Below, one piece after another: positions 1 to 8,141 of a DNA stretch of 64,000 bases. Both the position numbers and the translations under genes were made by a program. The notes below the pieces were generated by a model. It did no database searches. It worked only from the letters and a program-made list of their open reading frames with translations, and was not told the origin of the DNA. This DNA comes from Hymenobacter siberiensis. GTDB lineage: Bacteria > Bacteroidota > Bacteroidia > Cytophagales > Hymenobacteraceae. Location: contig NZ_JAHLZY020000001.1 of assembly GCF_018967865.2 (NCBI RefSeq), positions 1,302,001 through 1,366,000 of the forward strand. The letters run 5' to 3'. Positions within the stretch are counted from its first letter, which is position 1, and each line of letters opens with the position of its first letter.

Positions 1-1
1 C

Positions 2-532
2 GCCCACCTCACCGATGCCGAGCTGGAACAAACCATGACGCTTATCCAACCCTGCACTTTCCGTAAAGGCACCGAGCTGTTCCACCCCGGTCCGCCGCCC
101 GACCGGCTCTATTTCATCGAAACCGGGCTGGCCCGTGCCTACCGCCTTGTGCGCGGCGAAGACATCACCAGCGCCTTCTATGGGGCCGATTCCTTCTGTT
201 TCGATACCCTGAGCATTGTGGCTCAGGTACCCACCGAGCTGTATTTCGAATGCCTGACCGACGTGCAGGCCCACGAAATCCTCATTCCCGACCTCAACCG
301 CCTGTTCCGCCGGGTGCCGCCCATCGAGCGCCTGGGCCGCCGCATCAACGAAAACCTGGTGTGTGGCCTCACTGAGCGCCTCCGGGCCTTCCAGATGGAC
401 GACCTGCGCACCCGCTACCTCGCCCTGATGCGCCAGAACCCCGAGCTGATTCAGCAGGTGCCGCAGCGGCATATTGCTACGTACCTGGGTGTGAAGCCGG
501 AAAGCCTGAGCCGCATGCGGGCGCAGCTGTGA
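2..532 (+). CDS. Crp/Fnr-family transcriptional regulator, 5' end outside the window
   Basis: The reading frame is open back to base 2, and the residues before the first ATG (base 35) read LTDAELEQ, which fits the usual start of this family, so the true start is probably upstream of the window. The visible part has a cyclic-nucleotide-binding jelly roll (about the first 115 residues after the Met) with no obvious complete cAMP-contact motif, and a C-terminal helix-turn-helix ending YLGVKPESLSRMRAQL. Bacteroidota carry many such Crp-like regulators with unknown ligands. It may regulate the downstream acyl-CoA genes, but that is inferred only from its position. Confidence 0.88.
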   Translation, partial: AHLTDAELEQTMTLIQPCTFRKGTELFHPGPPPDRLYFIETGLARAYRLVRGEDITSAFYGADSFCFDTLSIVAQVPTELYFECLTDVQAHEILIPDLNRLFRRVPPIERLGRRINENLVCGLTERLRAFQMDDLRTRYLALMRQNPELIQQVPQRHIATYLGVKPESLSRMRAQL

Positions 533-564
533 GGGTGGCCTTGGCTTAGGACTGGGTATTGGTT

Positions 565-703
565 GGCGCGCGTCTGCGACGCGTGCCGGCTGGACTCGGG
601 TCTGTGACTCGTGCTGCGAACGACTCGCAATTACGCTGTTCTGCCGGCTCTGTACCCGAGCCGCAGGCTCGCACCCAGTCGGCACGCGTCGCAGACGCAC
701 GCC
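565..703. repeat. Long inverted repeat, GCGTCTGCGACGC family
   Basis: Left arm 565-593 and right arm 676-703 are near-perfect reverse complements built on GGCGNGCGTCTGCGACGC. Each arm also contains its own small hairpin (GCGTC-TGC-GACGC). The loop carries a second CGAG/CTCG-rich segment. The same family recurs at 9183-10333, where IS630 has split it. Short frames across this region look like repeat sequence, not genes. Confidence 0.8.
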
Positions 704-809
704 AGCGGCAGCCTGGGGATTGCGCATTTCTTAACCTAGGTCATTGGGGCCGCTGCCGGAACTGGGTACTTTTACCCGCGCTCCCTTCCCACGCAACTCC
801 TTAGTCCTA

Positions 810-2627
810 ATGGCCAAGCAAGCCTATTCCCGCCGCGACCTCGCGTTTCAGCTCCACGAAGTATTGCACGTTGAAAGCCTGAACCGCTTCCCGTACTTTC
901 AGGACCACGACCGCGGCTCCATCGACCTGGTGCTTGATACCGCCGGCCAGTTTGCCGACCAGCTCCTGCGCCCCCTGCTCACCGAGCTCGACCGCCAGGA
1001 GCCGCAGCTCGTGGATGGCACCATTCGGGTGCATCCCGGCGTGAAGAACATCGTGCACCGCTTCGGCCAGGATGGCTGGATAAACGCCCTGTTTTCGTAC
1101 GAGGAAGGTGGCCAGCAGCTGCCCGGCACCGTGTACAACGCGGCCGTGTTTGCCATGCAGGCCACCAACTATTCGGCCAGCGTGCCGCCCTTCCTCACAC
1201 TGGGCGCGGCCAATCTGCTCCGTAGCTTCGCTACGCCCGAGCTCACGGCTGCCTTCACGCCGCACATGTACGCCGGCCGCTGGCAGGGCACCATGGCCCT
1301 CACCGAGCCCGACGCCGGCAGCTCCCTCTCCGACATCAGTACCTCGGCCGAACCCACGGAGGATGGCTACTACCGGATTCGGGGGCAGAAAATCTATATT
1401 TCCTCCGGCGACCATGATGCCTGCGACAACGTGGTGCACCTCATGCTGGCTAAGATTAAAGGCGGACCAGCGGGGGCCAAGGGCATCTCGCTCTTTGCCG
1501 TACCGCGCCAGCGCGTGGCGGCCGGGCTGCCCAACGAGGCCACAAAACCCGACGAATTAGTTTCGAACGACGTGGTCACGGCCGGCATCTACCACAAGCT
1601 GGGCTGCAAGGGCGCGCCCATTGCCCACCTCCTGATTGGCGGCGACGGCGACACGCGCGGCTACCTTGTGGGCGAGCCCAACAAGGGCCTCAGCTACATG
1701 TTCCAGATGATGAACGAGGCTCGGCTGGCCGTGGGCGTGAGCGCGGCGGCCATCGGCACGGCCGCCTACTACGCGGCCCTCGAATACGCCCGCGCCCGGC
1801 CCCAGGGCCGCCCCATCGCCAACCGTGACGTGGCCCAGCCGCAGGTGCCCATCATCCGGCACGCCGATGTGAAGCGCATGCTGCTCTTCCAGAAAGCTAC
1901 CATGGAAGGCGCGCTGGGCCTGCTATTACAGTGCAGCTACTACATGGATGTGGCCCGGGTAGGCGATGGCGCAGAGAAGGAAAAAGCCGAGCTGCTGCTC
2001 GATTTGCTGATGCCCATCGCCAAAACCTACCCCTCGGAAATGGGCGTGCTGAGCACCAGCGCCGCCATCCAGGTGCACGGCGGGGCCGGCTACACCACCG
2101 ATTTTCCGGTGGAGCAGTTCTGGCGCGAGTCGCGCATTCACCCCATCCACGAAGGTACCACCGGTATTCAGGGGCTCGATTTGCTGGGCCGGAAAATTAC
2201 CCAGCACGGCGGCAGGGCCGTGGGCCTGCTGCTGGAAGAAATCCAGGCCACCATTGCCTCCGCCAATGCCGTGTCCGAGTTGGCTCCGCTGGCCGTCCAG
2301 CTCACCAAAAACGTGGGCATTTTGCAGCAAGTGACCGGCCATCTGCTGGGCGTAGCGGCCCAGGACCACGAGCTATTCCTGGCCGATGCCACCCTCTACC
2401 TGGAGCTGGCCGGCTTGGTGACGGTGGCCTGGCAGTGGCTGCGGCAGGCAGTAGTGGCCCAGGCCGCCCTGCCCGCCGCCCACCCCGACGACCAGAATTT
2501 CTACCACGGCAAGCTCATGGCCGCGCAGTATTTCTACGAATACGAGCTGGTACGCGCCCCCGGCCTGGCCAAGCGCCTGCAATCGGCCAATGCCGTGACG
2601 GTGGCCATGCAGGAGGCGTGGTTTTAG
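810..2627 (+). CDS. Acyl-CoA dehydrogenase, long form with C-terminal extension
   Basis: This 605-residue protein belongs to the long (about 600 aa) acyl-CoA dehydrogenases with an extra C-terminal helical domain, a group including FadE-like and DmdC-like enzymes. They oxidise acyl-CoA to enoyl-CoA using FAD and pass electrons to ETF. Visible motifs are ALTEPDAGSSLSD near residue 162 (FAD/substrate region) and IHEGTTGIQGLDLLG near 446. The ATG at 810 is preferred because the upstream in-frame extension runs back toward repeat sequence. It is the first gene of a co-directional fatty/hydroxy-acyl-CoA cluster running to about 6957. The substrate cannot be read from sequence. Confidence 0.92.
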   Translation: MAKQAYSRRDLAFQLHEVLHVESLNRFPYFQDHDRGSIDLVLDTAGQFADQLLRPLLTELDRQEPQLVDGTIRVHPGVKNIVHRFGQDGWINALFSYEEGGQQLPGTVYNAAVFAMQATNYSASVPPFLTLGAANLLRSFATPELTAAFTPHMYAGRWQGTMALTEPDAGSSLSDISTSAEPTEDGYYRIRGQKIYISSGDHDACDNVVHLMLAKIKGGPAGAKGISLFAVPRQRVAAGLPNEATKPDELVSNDVVTAGIYHKLGCKGAPIAHLLIGGDGDTRGYLVGEPNKGLSYMFQMMNEARLAVGVSAAAIGTAAYYAALEYARARPQGRPIANRDVAQPQVPIIRHADVKRMLLFQKATMEGALGLLLQCSYYMDVARVGDGAEKEKAELLLDLLMPIAKTYPSEMGVLSTSAAIQVHGGAGYTTDFPVEQFWRESRIHPIHEGTTGIQGLDLLGRKITQHGGRAVGLLLEEIQATIASANAVSELAPLAVQLTKNVGILQQVTGHLLGVAAQDHELFLADATLYLELAGLVTVAWQWLRQAVVAQAALPAAHPDDQNFYHGKLMAAQYFYEYELVRAPGLAKRLQSANAVTVAMQEAWF

Positions 2628-2649
2628 ATAGTCAATACGGCCGGAACTA

Positions 2650-2734
2650 TCATCCTGAGCGCAGCGAAGGACCTTATCACGGCTGAGTGGTACTCATTCA
2701 ATCGTGATAAGGTCCTTCGCTGCGCTCAGGATGA
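2650..2734. repeat. BIME-like palindrome, CATNNTGAGCGCAGC family
   Basis: Perfect 32-base arms (2650-2681 and 2703-2734) are separated by 21 bases. Each arm contains a small stem ATCCT...AGGAC around GAGCGCAGCGA. The element fills the gap between the acyl-CoA dehydrogenase and the SDR gene, within a co-directional cluster. Confidence 0.9.
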
Positions 2735-2756
2735 CAAACGATTTATTTCGCATTCC

Positions 2757-3503
2757 ATGAAAAAACTCGAAAACAAGGTTGTCTTCATCACCGGCGGCTC
2801 CTCGGGCCTTGGCCGCGCCGCTGCTGTGGCCGCCGCTGAAGAAGGCGCGAAACTCGTCATCGCCGACCTGCCCGGCTCCGACCACGCCGCCGCGCTGGCT
2901 GAAGTGCAGGCGGCCGGGGCCGAAGCCGTTTTTATTCCGCTCGACGTGACCGATTCGGCCAACATTCAGCAGGCCATTGCCGCCACGGTAGCGACATTCG
3001 GCCGGCTCGATGTGGCGCTGAACAACGCGGGCATCGGCGAGGGGTTCTTCAGTTTTCTCGAAACTAGTGAGGAATCGTTTCAGCGCATCATCAACGTGAA
3101 CCTGACCGGTGTGTTCACCTGCATGAAGTACGAGCTGGCGCAATTCATGGCGCAGGGCGGCGGCGTTATTGTGAACATGTCTTCGCTGGCCGGCCTCAAG
3201 GGCGCGCCGGGCCTGAGCGCCTACGTGGCTTCGAAGCACGGCGTGCTGGGCCTCACCCGCGTGGCGGCTCAGGAATTTGCCCGCCGCAACGTGCGCGTGA
3301 ATGCCCTCTGCCCGTACTATATCGATACGCCGCTCATTAAGGAAGTCCCCGAGGAGTTGCGCAACCAGATGATTTCGGCCAGCCCCATGAGGCGCCTCGG
3401 GCGGGCTGAGGAAGTAGCCAAAGCCTTCATCTACCTGGCTTCGGATGATTCGAGCTATACCAACGGCACCCAGCTGGTGATTGACAGCGGCGTGATTTCG
3501 TGA
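2757..3503 (+). CDS. SDR-family NAD(P)-dependent oxidoreductase
   Basis: A classical short-chain dehydrogenase of 248 residues. The cofactor motif TGGSSGLG is at 12-19, NNAG at 89-92, the catalytic Ser is at 142/143 (NMSSLAG), and Tyr156-x3-Lys160 is in YVASK. The acidic residue after beta-2 (IADLPG, Asp37) suggests NAD rather than NADP. It lies between two acyl-CoA dehydrogenase genes, so a 3-hydroxyacyl-CoA or similar hydroxyacyl dehydrogenase role is plausible but inferred. The ATG at 2757 directly follows the preceding palindrome. Confidence 0.92.
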   Translation: MKKLENKVVFITGGSSGLGRAAAVAAAEEGAKLVIADLPGSDHAAALAEVQAAGAEAVFIPLDVTDSANIQQAIAATVATFGRLDVALNNAGIGEGFFSFLETSEESFQRIINVNLTGVFTCMKYELAQFMAQGGGVIVNMSSLAGLKGAPGLSAYVASKHGVLGLTRVAAQEFARRNVRVNALCPYYIDTPLIKEVPEELRNQMISASPMRRLGRAEEVAKAFIYLASDDSSYTNGTQLVIDSGVIS

Positions 3504-3504
3504 T

Positions 3505-3572
3505 GTAGCGCGGACTTTTAGTCCGCGACTCATTCCGTAACCCTTTACTCGCGGACTAAAAGTCCACGCTAC
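3505..3572. repeat. Palindrome, GTAGCGYGGACTTTTAGTCC family
   Basis: 24-base arms (3505-3528, 3549-3572) with one mismatch. Each arm contains its own hairpin GCGGACTTTTAGTCCGC. The element occupies almost the whole intergenic gap, starting one base after the SDR stop and ending three bases before the next ATG. Shorter relatives with a GGACT/AGTCC core are at 13871 and 14522. Confidence 0.88.
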
Positions 3573-3575
3573 ACT

Positions 3576-4808
3576 ATGGATTTCGCCCCTAGCCCTAAAA
3601 CCCAGGACTACCTCGCCCGCGTGCAGGACTTCATGGCCGAGCACATCGCGCCCATCGAAGAGCAGTACCACCACGATAACCTCGCCGCCAACCCCGGCCC
3701 CGACTGGCAAAGCTGGCGGGTGCTGCCCGTCATCGAAGAGCTGAAAACGAAAGCCAAGGCCGCCGGCCTCTGGAATCTGTTCCTGCCCGATGCCGCGCAC
3801 GGAGCCGGCCTCAGCACCCTCGAGTACGCGCCCATTGCCGAAGAAACCGGCCGCAGCTTCCTCGCGCCCACCGTGTTCAACTGCAACGCGCCCGATACCG
3901 GCAACATGGAGGTGCTGCACTACTTCGGCAGCGAGGCGCAGAAAGCCGAGTGGCTTGCGCCGCTGCTGGCCGGCAAAATCCGCTCCGTGTTCTGCATGAC
4001 CGAGCCCGACGTGGCCTCGTCCGACGCCACCAACATGCAGGCCACCATCGGGGCCGAGGGCGACGAGCTGGTGCTCAATGGCCGCAAGTGGTGGGCCACT
4101 GGCCTGGGCCACCCCGATGCGAAGCTGGCCATTTTCATGGGCCTCTCAAACCCCGAAGCCGCGCCCCACGTCCGCCACAGCATGGTGCTGGTGCCGCTCG
4201 ATACGCCCGGCGTGAACATCCGGCGCATGCTGCCCGCCTTCAGCGACTACGACGCGCCCTATGGCCACGGCGAAGTGTGGTTTGAGAATGTGCGCGTGCC
4301 CCGCGCCAACCTGCTGCGCGGCCTGGGCGAGGGCTTCGCCATCGCGCAGGGCCGCCTTGGGCCGGGCCGCATTCACCACTGCATGCGCTGCATCGGGGCG
4401 GCCGAGCGGGCGCTGGAACTGCTGATAAAACGGGGCCTCTCGCGCACGGCTTTCGGCAAGCCGCTGCTGCACCTGGGCGGCAACCTGGAGCGCGTGGCCG
4501 ACCTGCGCATGGCTATCGACCAGGCCCGGCTATTGACTCTTTTTGCCGCCTGGAAAATTGACAATCAGGGCGTGAAAGCGGCCATGAGCGAGATTTCGGC
4601 CATTAAAGTAGTGGCCCCCAATGTGCTCCAACGCGTGGTAGACGAGGCCATCCAGATGCACGGCGGCGCGGGCGTGTCGCACGACGTGCCGCTGACGGCC
4701 CTCTTCACCGTGGCCCGCGCCCTGCGCCTGGCCGACGGGCCCGATGAGGTGCACCGCACCATGGTGGCCCGGGTGGAGCTGGCGAAGTATAAGGCGAAGC
4801 GGGAGTGA
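3576..4808 (+). CDS. Acyl-CoA dehydrogenase, ACAD10/11-like
   Basis: The 410-residue flavoprotein has MTEPDVASSD at 141-150 and the segment FNCNAPDTGNME at 101-112, which I recognise from the ACAD10/ACAD11 branch. In mammals that branch is fused to an aminoglycoside-phosphotransferase-like kinase and handles 4-hydroxyacyl-CoAs through a 4-phospho intermediate. In Pseudomonas LvaA and LvaC are the separate equivalents. Here the matching APH-type kinase is the next gene, which supports this subfamily call. Standard desaturation of branched or long acyl-CoA remains an alternative. The ATG lies three bases after a palindromic repeat. Confidence 0.9.
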   Translation: MDFAPSPKTQDYLARVQDFMAEHIAPIEEQYHHDNLAANPGPDWQSWRVLPVIEELKTKAKAAGLWNLFLPDAAHGAGLSTLEYAPIAEETGRSFLAPTVFNCNAPDTGNMEVLHYFGSEAQKAEWLAPLLAGKIRSVFCMTEPDVASSDATNMQATIGAEGDELVLNGRKWWATGLGHPDAKLAIFMGLSNPEAAPHVRHSMVLVPLDTPGVNIRRMLPAFSDYDAPYGHGEVWFENVRVPRANLLRGLGEGFAIAQGRLGPGRIHHCMRCIGAAERALELLIKRGLSRTAFGKPLLHLGGNLERVADLRMAIDQARLLTLFAAWKIDNQGVKAAMSEISAIKVVAPNVLQRVVDEAIQMHGGAGVSHDVPLTALFTVARALRLADGPDEVHRTMVARVELAKYKAKRE

Positions 4809-4819
4809 GTGAAGCTGAA

Positions 4820-4936
4820 ATTGGGGTGGTTGAACTCGTTGAACGACAACTGAACGAAGCCCCGGCTGACAGTTCAACGCCCACAACCACCCCTGTTTCC
4901 GCGCAGCGGAAACATCCCCTCCTTGGTAAGGAGGGG
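4820..4936. repeat. Composite inverted repeat between acyl-CoA dehydrogenase and kinase genes
   Basis: An imperfect inverted repeat pairs TTGGGGTGGTTGAAC (from 4821) with GTTCAACGCCCACAACCACCCC (4872-4893). It is followed by the tight hairpin CCCCTCCTT-GGT-AAGGAGGGG at 4916-4936. The second hairpin, with its trailing GAGTTTGA, recurs almost unchanged at the end of the window (63977-63998, opposite strand). Confidence 0.7.
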
Positions 4937-4965
4937 AGTTTGACGTTCCATCTTTTCCTGACTTT

Positions 4966-6045
4966 ATGACTCCTAATCCCGCCGCCCGCCTCCTCGATAC
5001 CGCTGGCCCACTGCGCCCCGGCGAGGAGCTGGACGCCACCGCCGTCGATGGCTGGCTGAAGCAGCAGCGCCCCGACCTGCGCGGGCTGCCGCGCGTGACG
5101 CAGTACGCCGGCGGGGCATCGAACTGGACCTACCGCCTCGAATACGACAACGCCGACCTTATCCTGCGCCGCCCACCAGCCGGAACCAAGGCCAAATCGG
5201 CCCACGACATGGGCCGCGAATACCGCGTGCAAAAGGCCCTGAAACCTGTTTTCGGCTACGTACCCGCAATGGTGGCTTACTGCGAGGACACCAGCATTAT
5301 CGGCGTCGATTTCTATGTGATGGAGCGCGTGGCCGGCATCATCCCGCGCAAGAACCTGCCGCGGGGGCTCGAGCTGCCACCCGCCACCGTGCGTCAATTG
5401 TGTCTGAACGTGCTCGATGCGCTGATTGAGCTGCACCAGGTGGATTATAAGGCGGCCGGCCTGGCGGGGCTGAGCAGCGGCACCGGCTACACCCAGCGCC
5501 AGATTTCGGGCTGGAGCAAGCGCTACACCCAGGCCCGCACCTGGAATGTGCCCAGCGGCCAACGTATCATGCAGTGGCTGGAGACGCACCAGCCAACGCA
5601 GGAGCGCATCTGCATCACGCACAACGATTTTCGGTTCGACAACGTGGTGCTTGATGCCGACGACCCCACGCGTATTCTGGGTATTCTGGATTGGGAGCTG
5701 GCCACTCTCGGCGACCCCCTCATGGACCTGGGCAACCTGCTGGCCTACTGGGTTCAGGCCGACGACGATTTCCTGGCCCAGGCCACCCGCCGCCAGCCCA
5801 CGCACCTGCCCGGCATGCTCACCCGCCAGGAAGTGGTGGCCTACTACTGCGAGAAAACCGGTTTTCAGCCCGAGAACTGGGCTTTTTATGAAGTGTATGG
5901 GCTGTTTCGGCTCTCGGCCATCGCCCAGCAGATTTACTACCGCTACCACCACAAGCAGACCCGCAATCCGGCATTTAAAAACTTCTGGATTTTCGTGCAT
6001 TACCTGCACTGGCGCTGCCGGCGGGCGATGCGTGGGAGTAGATAG
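4966..6045 (+). CDS. APH-type phosphotransferase (ACAD10/11 kinase-like)
   Basis: This 359-residue protein has the aminoglycoside-phosphotransferase/choline-kinase fold. The catalytic loop HNDFRFDN is at 219-226 (Asp221 the likely base), the Mg-binding segment LDWELATLGDPLMDLG starts at 241, and a nucleotide-loop-like YAGGASNWTY lies near 47-56. Members next to ACAD11-like dehydrogenases are hydroxyacyl-CoA kinases, not antibiotic-resistance enzymes. LvaA of Pseudomonas putida phosphorylates 4-hydroxyvaleryl-CoA. The location directly after an ACAD10/11-like gene argues for that role here, although the substrate is inferred. Confidence 0.88.
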   Translation: MTPNPAARLLDTAGPLRPGEELDATAVDGWLKQQRPDLRGLPRVTQYAGGASNWTYRLEYDNADLILRRPPAGTKAKSAHDMGREYRVQKALKPVFGYVPAMVAYCEDTSIIGVDFYVMERVAGIIPRKNLPRGLELPPATVRQLCLNVLDALIELHQVDYKAAGLAGLSSGTGYTQRQISGWSKRYTQARTWNVPSGQRIMQWLETHQPTQERICITHNDFRFDNVVLDADDPTRILGILDWELATLGDPLMDLGNLLAYWVQADDDFLAQATRRQPTHLPGMLTRQEVVAYYCEKTGFQPENWAFYEVYGLFRLSAIAQQIYYRYHHKQTRNPAFKNFWIFVHYLHWRCRRAMRGSR

Positions 6046-6059
6046 CGATACCAAAAGGG

Positions 6060-6169
6060 CGTCATGTCGAGCGCAGCCGAGACATCTCGCGTGCTCTCAC
6101 AAATCAATGACGTGGCAACGATTGGATTACTACCACACGCGAGATGTCTCGGCTGCGCTCGACATGACG
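6060..6169. repeat. BIME-like palindrome, CATNNTGAGCGCAGC family
   Basis: Perfect 34-base arms (6060-6093, 6136-6169) around a 42-base loop. Inside each arm a mini-stem ATGTC...GACAT encloses GAGCGCAGCCGA. This pair differs from other copies in a compensating way. Confidence 0.92.
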
Positions 6170-6201
6170 TTCAATACACATCTTCATTCCCACCCTAAAA
6201 C

Positions 6202-6957
6202 ATGACCACCACCCGCCACAACATCCTCATCACCGGGGCCAGCTCGGGCCTGGGCGAAGGCATGGCCCGCGAATACGCCCGCATGGGCCGCAACCTCGCC
6301 CTCTGCGCCCGCCGCACCGACCGCCTCGACGCCCTGAAAGCTGAGCTGGAAGCCGCACATCCGACCATAAAAATCTTCGTGCGTGCTCTCGATGTGAACA
6401 ACCACGACCAGGTTTTTGAAGTCTTCCGCGCCTTCCAGGCCGACCTAGGCACCATCGACCGCATCATTGTGAATGCCGGCATGGGCAAGGGCGCCTCGCT
6501 GGGTACCGGCTACTTCCACGCCAACCTGCAAACGGCCCAGACCAACTTCGTGGCCGCGCTGGCGCAGTGCGAGGCGGCGCTGGAGATTTTTCGGGCCCAG
6601 AACGCGGGGCACTTGGTCACTATTTCGTCGGTGGCGGCCATGCGCGGCATGCCCCGCGCCCAGACGACTTACGCCGCTACCAAGGCCGGCCTCTCGGCCC
6701 TCACCGAGGGAATTCGGGCCGATTTGCTGAACTCGCCCATCAAGGTCAGCATTATGTACCCCGGCTATATCCGCTCCGAAATCAACGCCAAGGTGAAAAG
6801 CACACCCTACATGGTGGACACCGAAACCGGCTGCCGGGCCCTCGTGAAAGCCATTGAGCGCGAGCCGGTGCAGGCCTTTGTGCCCGGCTGGCCCTGGGCC
6901 CTGATGGCCCGCGCCATGAAATGGCTGCCGCTGCGTTGGGTGCAAAAGCTATTGTAA
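6202..6957 (+). CDS. SDR-family oxidoreductase
   Basis: A 251-residue short-chain dehydrogenase with TGASSGLG at 11-18, VNAG at 90-93, Ser142/143 (ISS) and Tyr157-x3-Lys161 (YAATK). The CARRTDRL segment after beta-2 supplies Arg residues typical of NADP-preferring members. The C-terminus (WPWALMARAMKWLPLRW) is hydrophobic and basic, suggesting membrane association as in 'sadA/DltE-like' SDRs. It is the last gene of the co-directional acyl-CoA cluster, separated from the kinase gene by a palindrome. The substrate is unknown. Confidence 0.9.
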   Translation: MTTTRHNILITGASSGLGEGMAREYARMGRNLALCARRTDRLDALKAELEAAHPTIKIFVRALDVNNHDQVFEVFRAFQADLGTIDRIIVNAGMGKGASLGTGYFHANLQTAQTNFVAALAQCEAALEIFRAQNAGHLVTISSVAAMRGMPRAQTTYAATKAGLSALTEGIRADLLNSPIKVSIMYPGYIRSEINAKVKSTPYMVDTETGCRALVKAIEREPVQAFVPGWPWALMARAMKWLPLRWVQKLL

Positions 6958-7073
6958 TACAATGATTTAATTAAAAAATTGCGGCGGTTTGCTGAAAAAA
7001 TTGTTTCTTGCATGCCCAAATTCCTGACCCATCAGGAAAGGACGGTGACTGGCATCTCGGAGCAAGCCGCCGC

Positions 7074-8141
7074 ATGTTGTCTTTGCTACTTACTTCTATC
7101 TCTGTGAATCAAACGCTACGTAAGCTCTTGGTAGTGGCCTTGGTGGGCCTGCTCCCGGGTATGCCAGCCCCCGCTGGGGCGCAAGGGCGGCCCGTTCATA
7201 CTCCGGCCGCACCGGCACCCGTCAATACCATTCTATTCGTCGGTAATAGCTTTTTTCACGGCAAATACCAGCCCGTACTGGCTTACAACGCCGCCCACGT
7301 AACCGACGAGAACTACGGCCTGCCCGCTACCCACCCCCGTTGTGAAACCACCACCGGCGAGCCCGTGGTATGGGGCGGTATTCCCGGCATCTTCCAGAAA
7401 TTCACCGAAGAAGCCGGCCTGAAATACGAAGTCCACTTCGAGGAAATCAATGCCCGGCCGCTACAATATCACTACGAGCACGCCCTGCCCATCATTCAGC
7501 AGCCGCGCTGGCACACTGTGGTGCTACAGGAGCACAGCCAATGGGTGCTGCCCCCGCGCCACGGCGGCCACCCCGAGCTGTTCCGCGACTACGCTACCCG
7601 GCTGGAGCAGGCCGTGCACGCCGCCAACCCCGCCGCCAGCGTATTCCTCTTCCAGACTTGGCCCCGCGCCGACCTCTGCTACCCAGCCGGCACGCCCTTC
7701 AGCGGCCTTCCCATCGACTCGATGGCCCGCGAGCTGCACGCGGCCTACTACGGTTTGCTGGCGCAGAACCCGGGCTTCAAAAGCATTGCGCCGGCCGGCG
7801 ATGCCTGGCTGCGCGCCGTGCAAATCGGCCTGGCCCAGCGCAACCCCTACGCCCCCGAGCCCGGCAAAATCGACCTCTGGGCCGAAGACCACTACCACCC
7901 CAGCAATTGGGGGGCCTACCTCACGGCCTGCGTGCTGTTCGGCGAAATAACCGGCCGCGACCCCCGCGCCCTCGGCGCCGCCGAGCAGGCGGCCGTGGCG
8001 CTTGGCATCAGCCCGACCGAGGCCGTTTTCCTACAGCGCGTAGCCGCCGAGCAAGTACAGGCCGCCCGCCCCGGAGCGTTTGCCGACCAGCCGGTGAAAT
8101 CGGGAAAGGCTGCGCCTGGTAAAGTCAAGCTCAAATTGTGA
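7074..8141 (+). CDS. Secreted SGNH-fold hydrolase-like protein
   Basis: The protein begins with a hydrophobic segment (LLVVALVGLLPGM) ending PAPAGAQG, consistent with a signal peptide. SGNH hallmarks are visible: a block-I-like FVGNSF soon after the signal, and a block-V-like EDHYHPSNWGAYLTA near the C-terminus with the Asp-x-x-His pair. Such proteins are esterases or deacetylases of carbohydrates and lipids. The start is uncertain. I use the ATG at 7074, but a GTG at 7104 would give a shorter, more typical signal peptide. The gene converges on the ABC ATPase gene and overlaps its end by 11 bases. Confidence 0.75.
   Translation: MLSLLLTSISVNQTLRKLLVVALVGLLPGMPAPAGAQGRPVHTPAAPAPVNTILFVGNSFFHGKYQPVLAYNAAHVTDENYGLPATHPRCETTTGEPVVWGGIPGIFQKFTEEAGLKYEVHFEEINARPLQYHYEHALPIIQQPRWHTVVLQEHSQWVLPPRHGGHPELFRDYATRLEQAVHAANPAASVFLFQTWPRADLCYPAGTPFSGLPIDSMARELHAAYYGLLAQNPGFKSIAPAGDAWLRAVQIGLAQRNPYAPEPGKIDLWAEDHYHPSNWGAYLTACVLFGEITGRDPRALGAAEQAAVALGISPTEAVFLQRVAAEQVQAARPGAFADQPVKSGKAAPGKVKLKL

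Noticed and set aside
559..804. Possible 81-residue protein between the Crp-like and acyl-CoA dehydrogenase genes
   Set aside because: Most of it is translated from the long palindrome at 565-703.
4966..6045. Aminoglycoside resistance gene
   Set aside because: The fold is APH-like, but the length, motifs and the ACAD10/11-like neighbour fit a metabolic acyl-CoA kinase.
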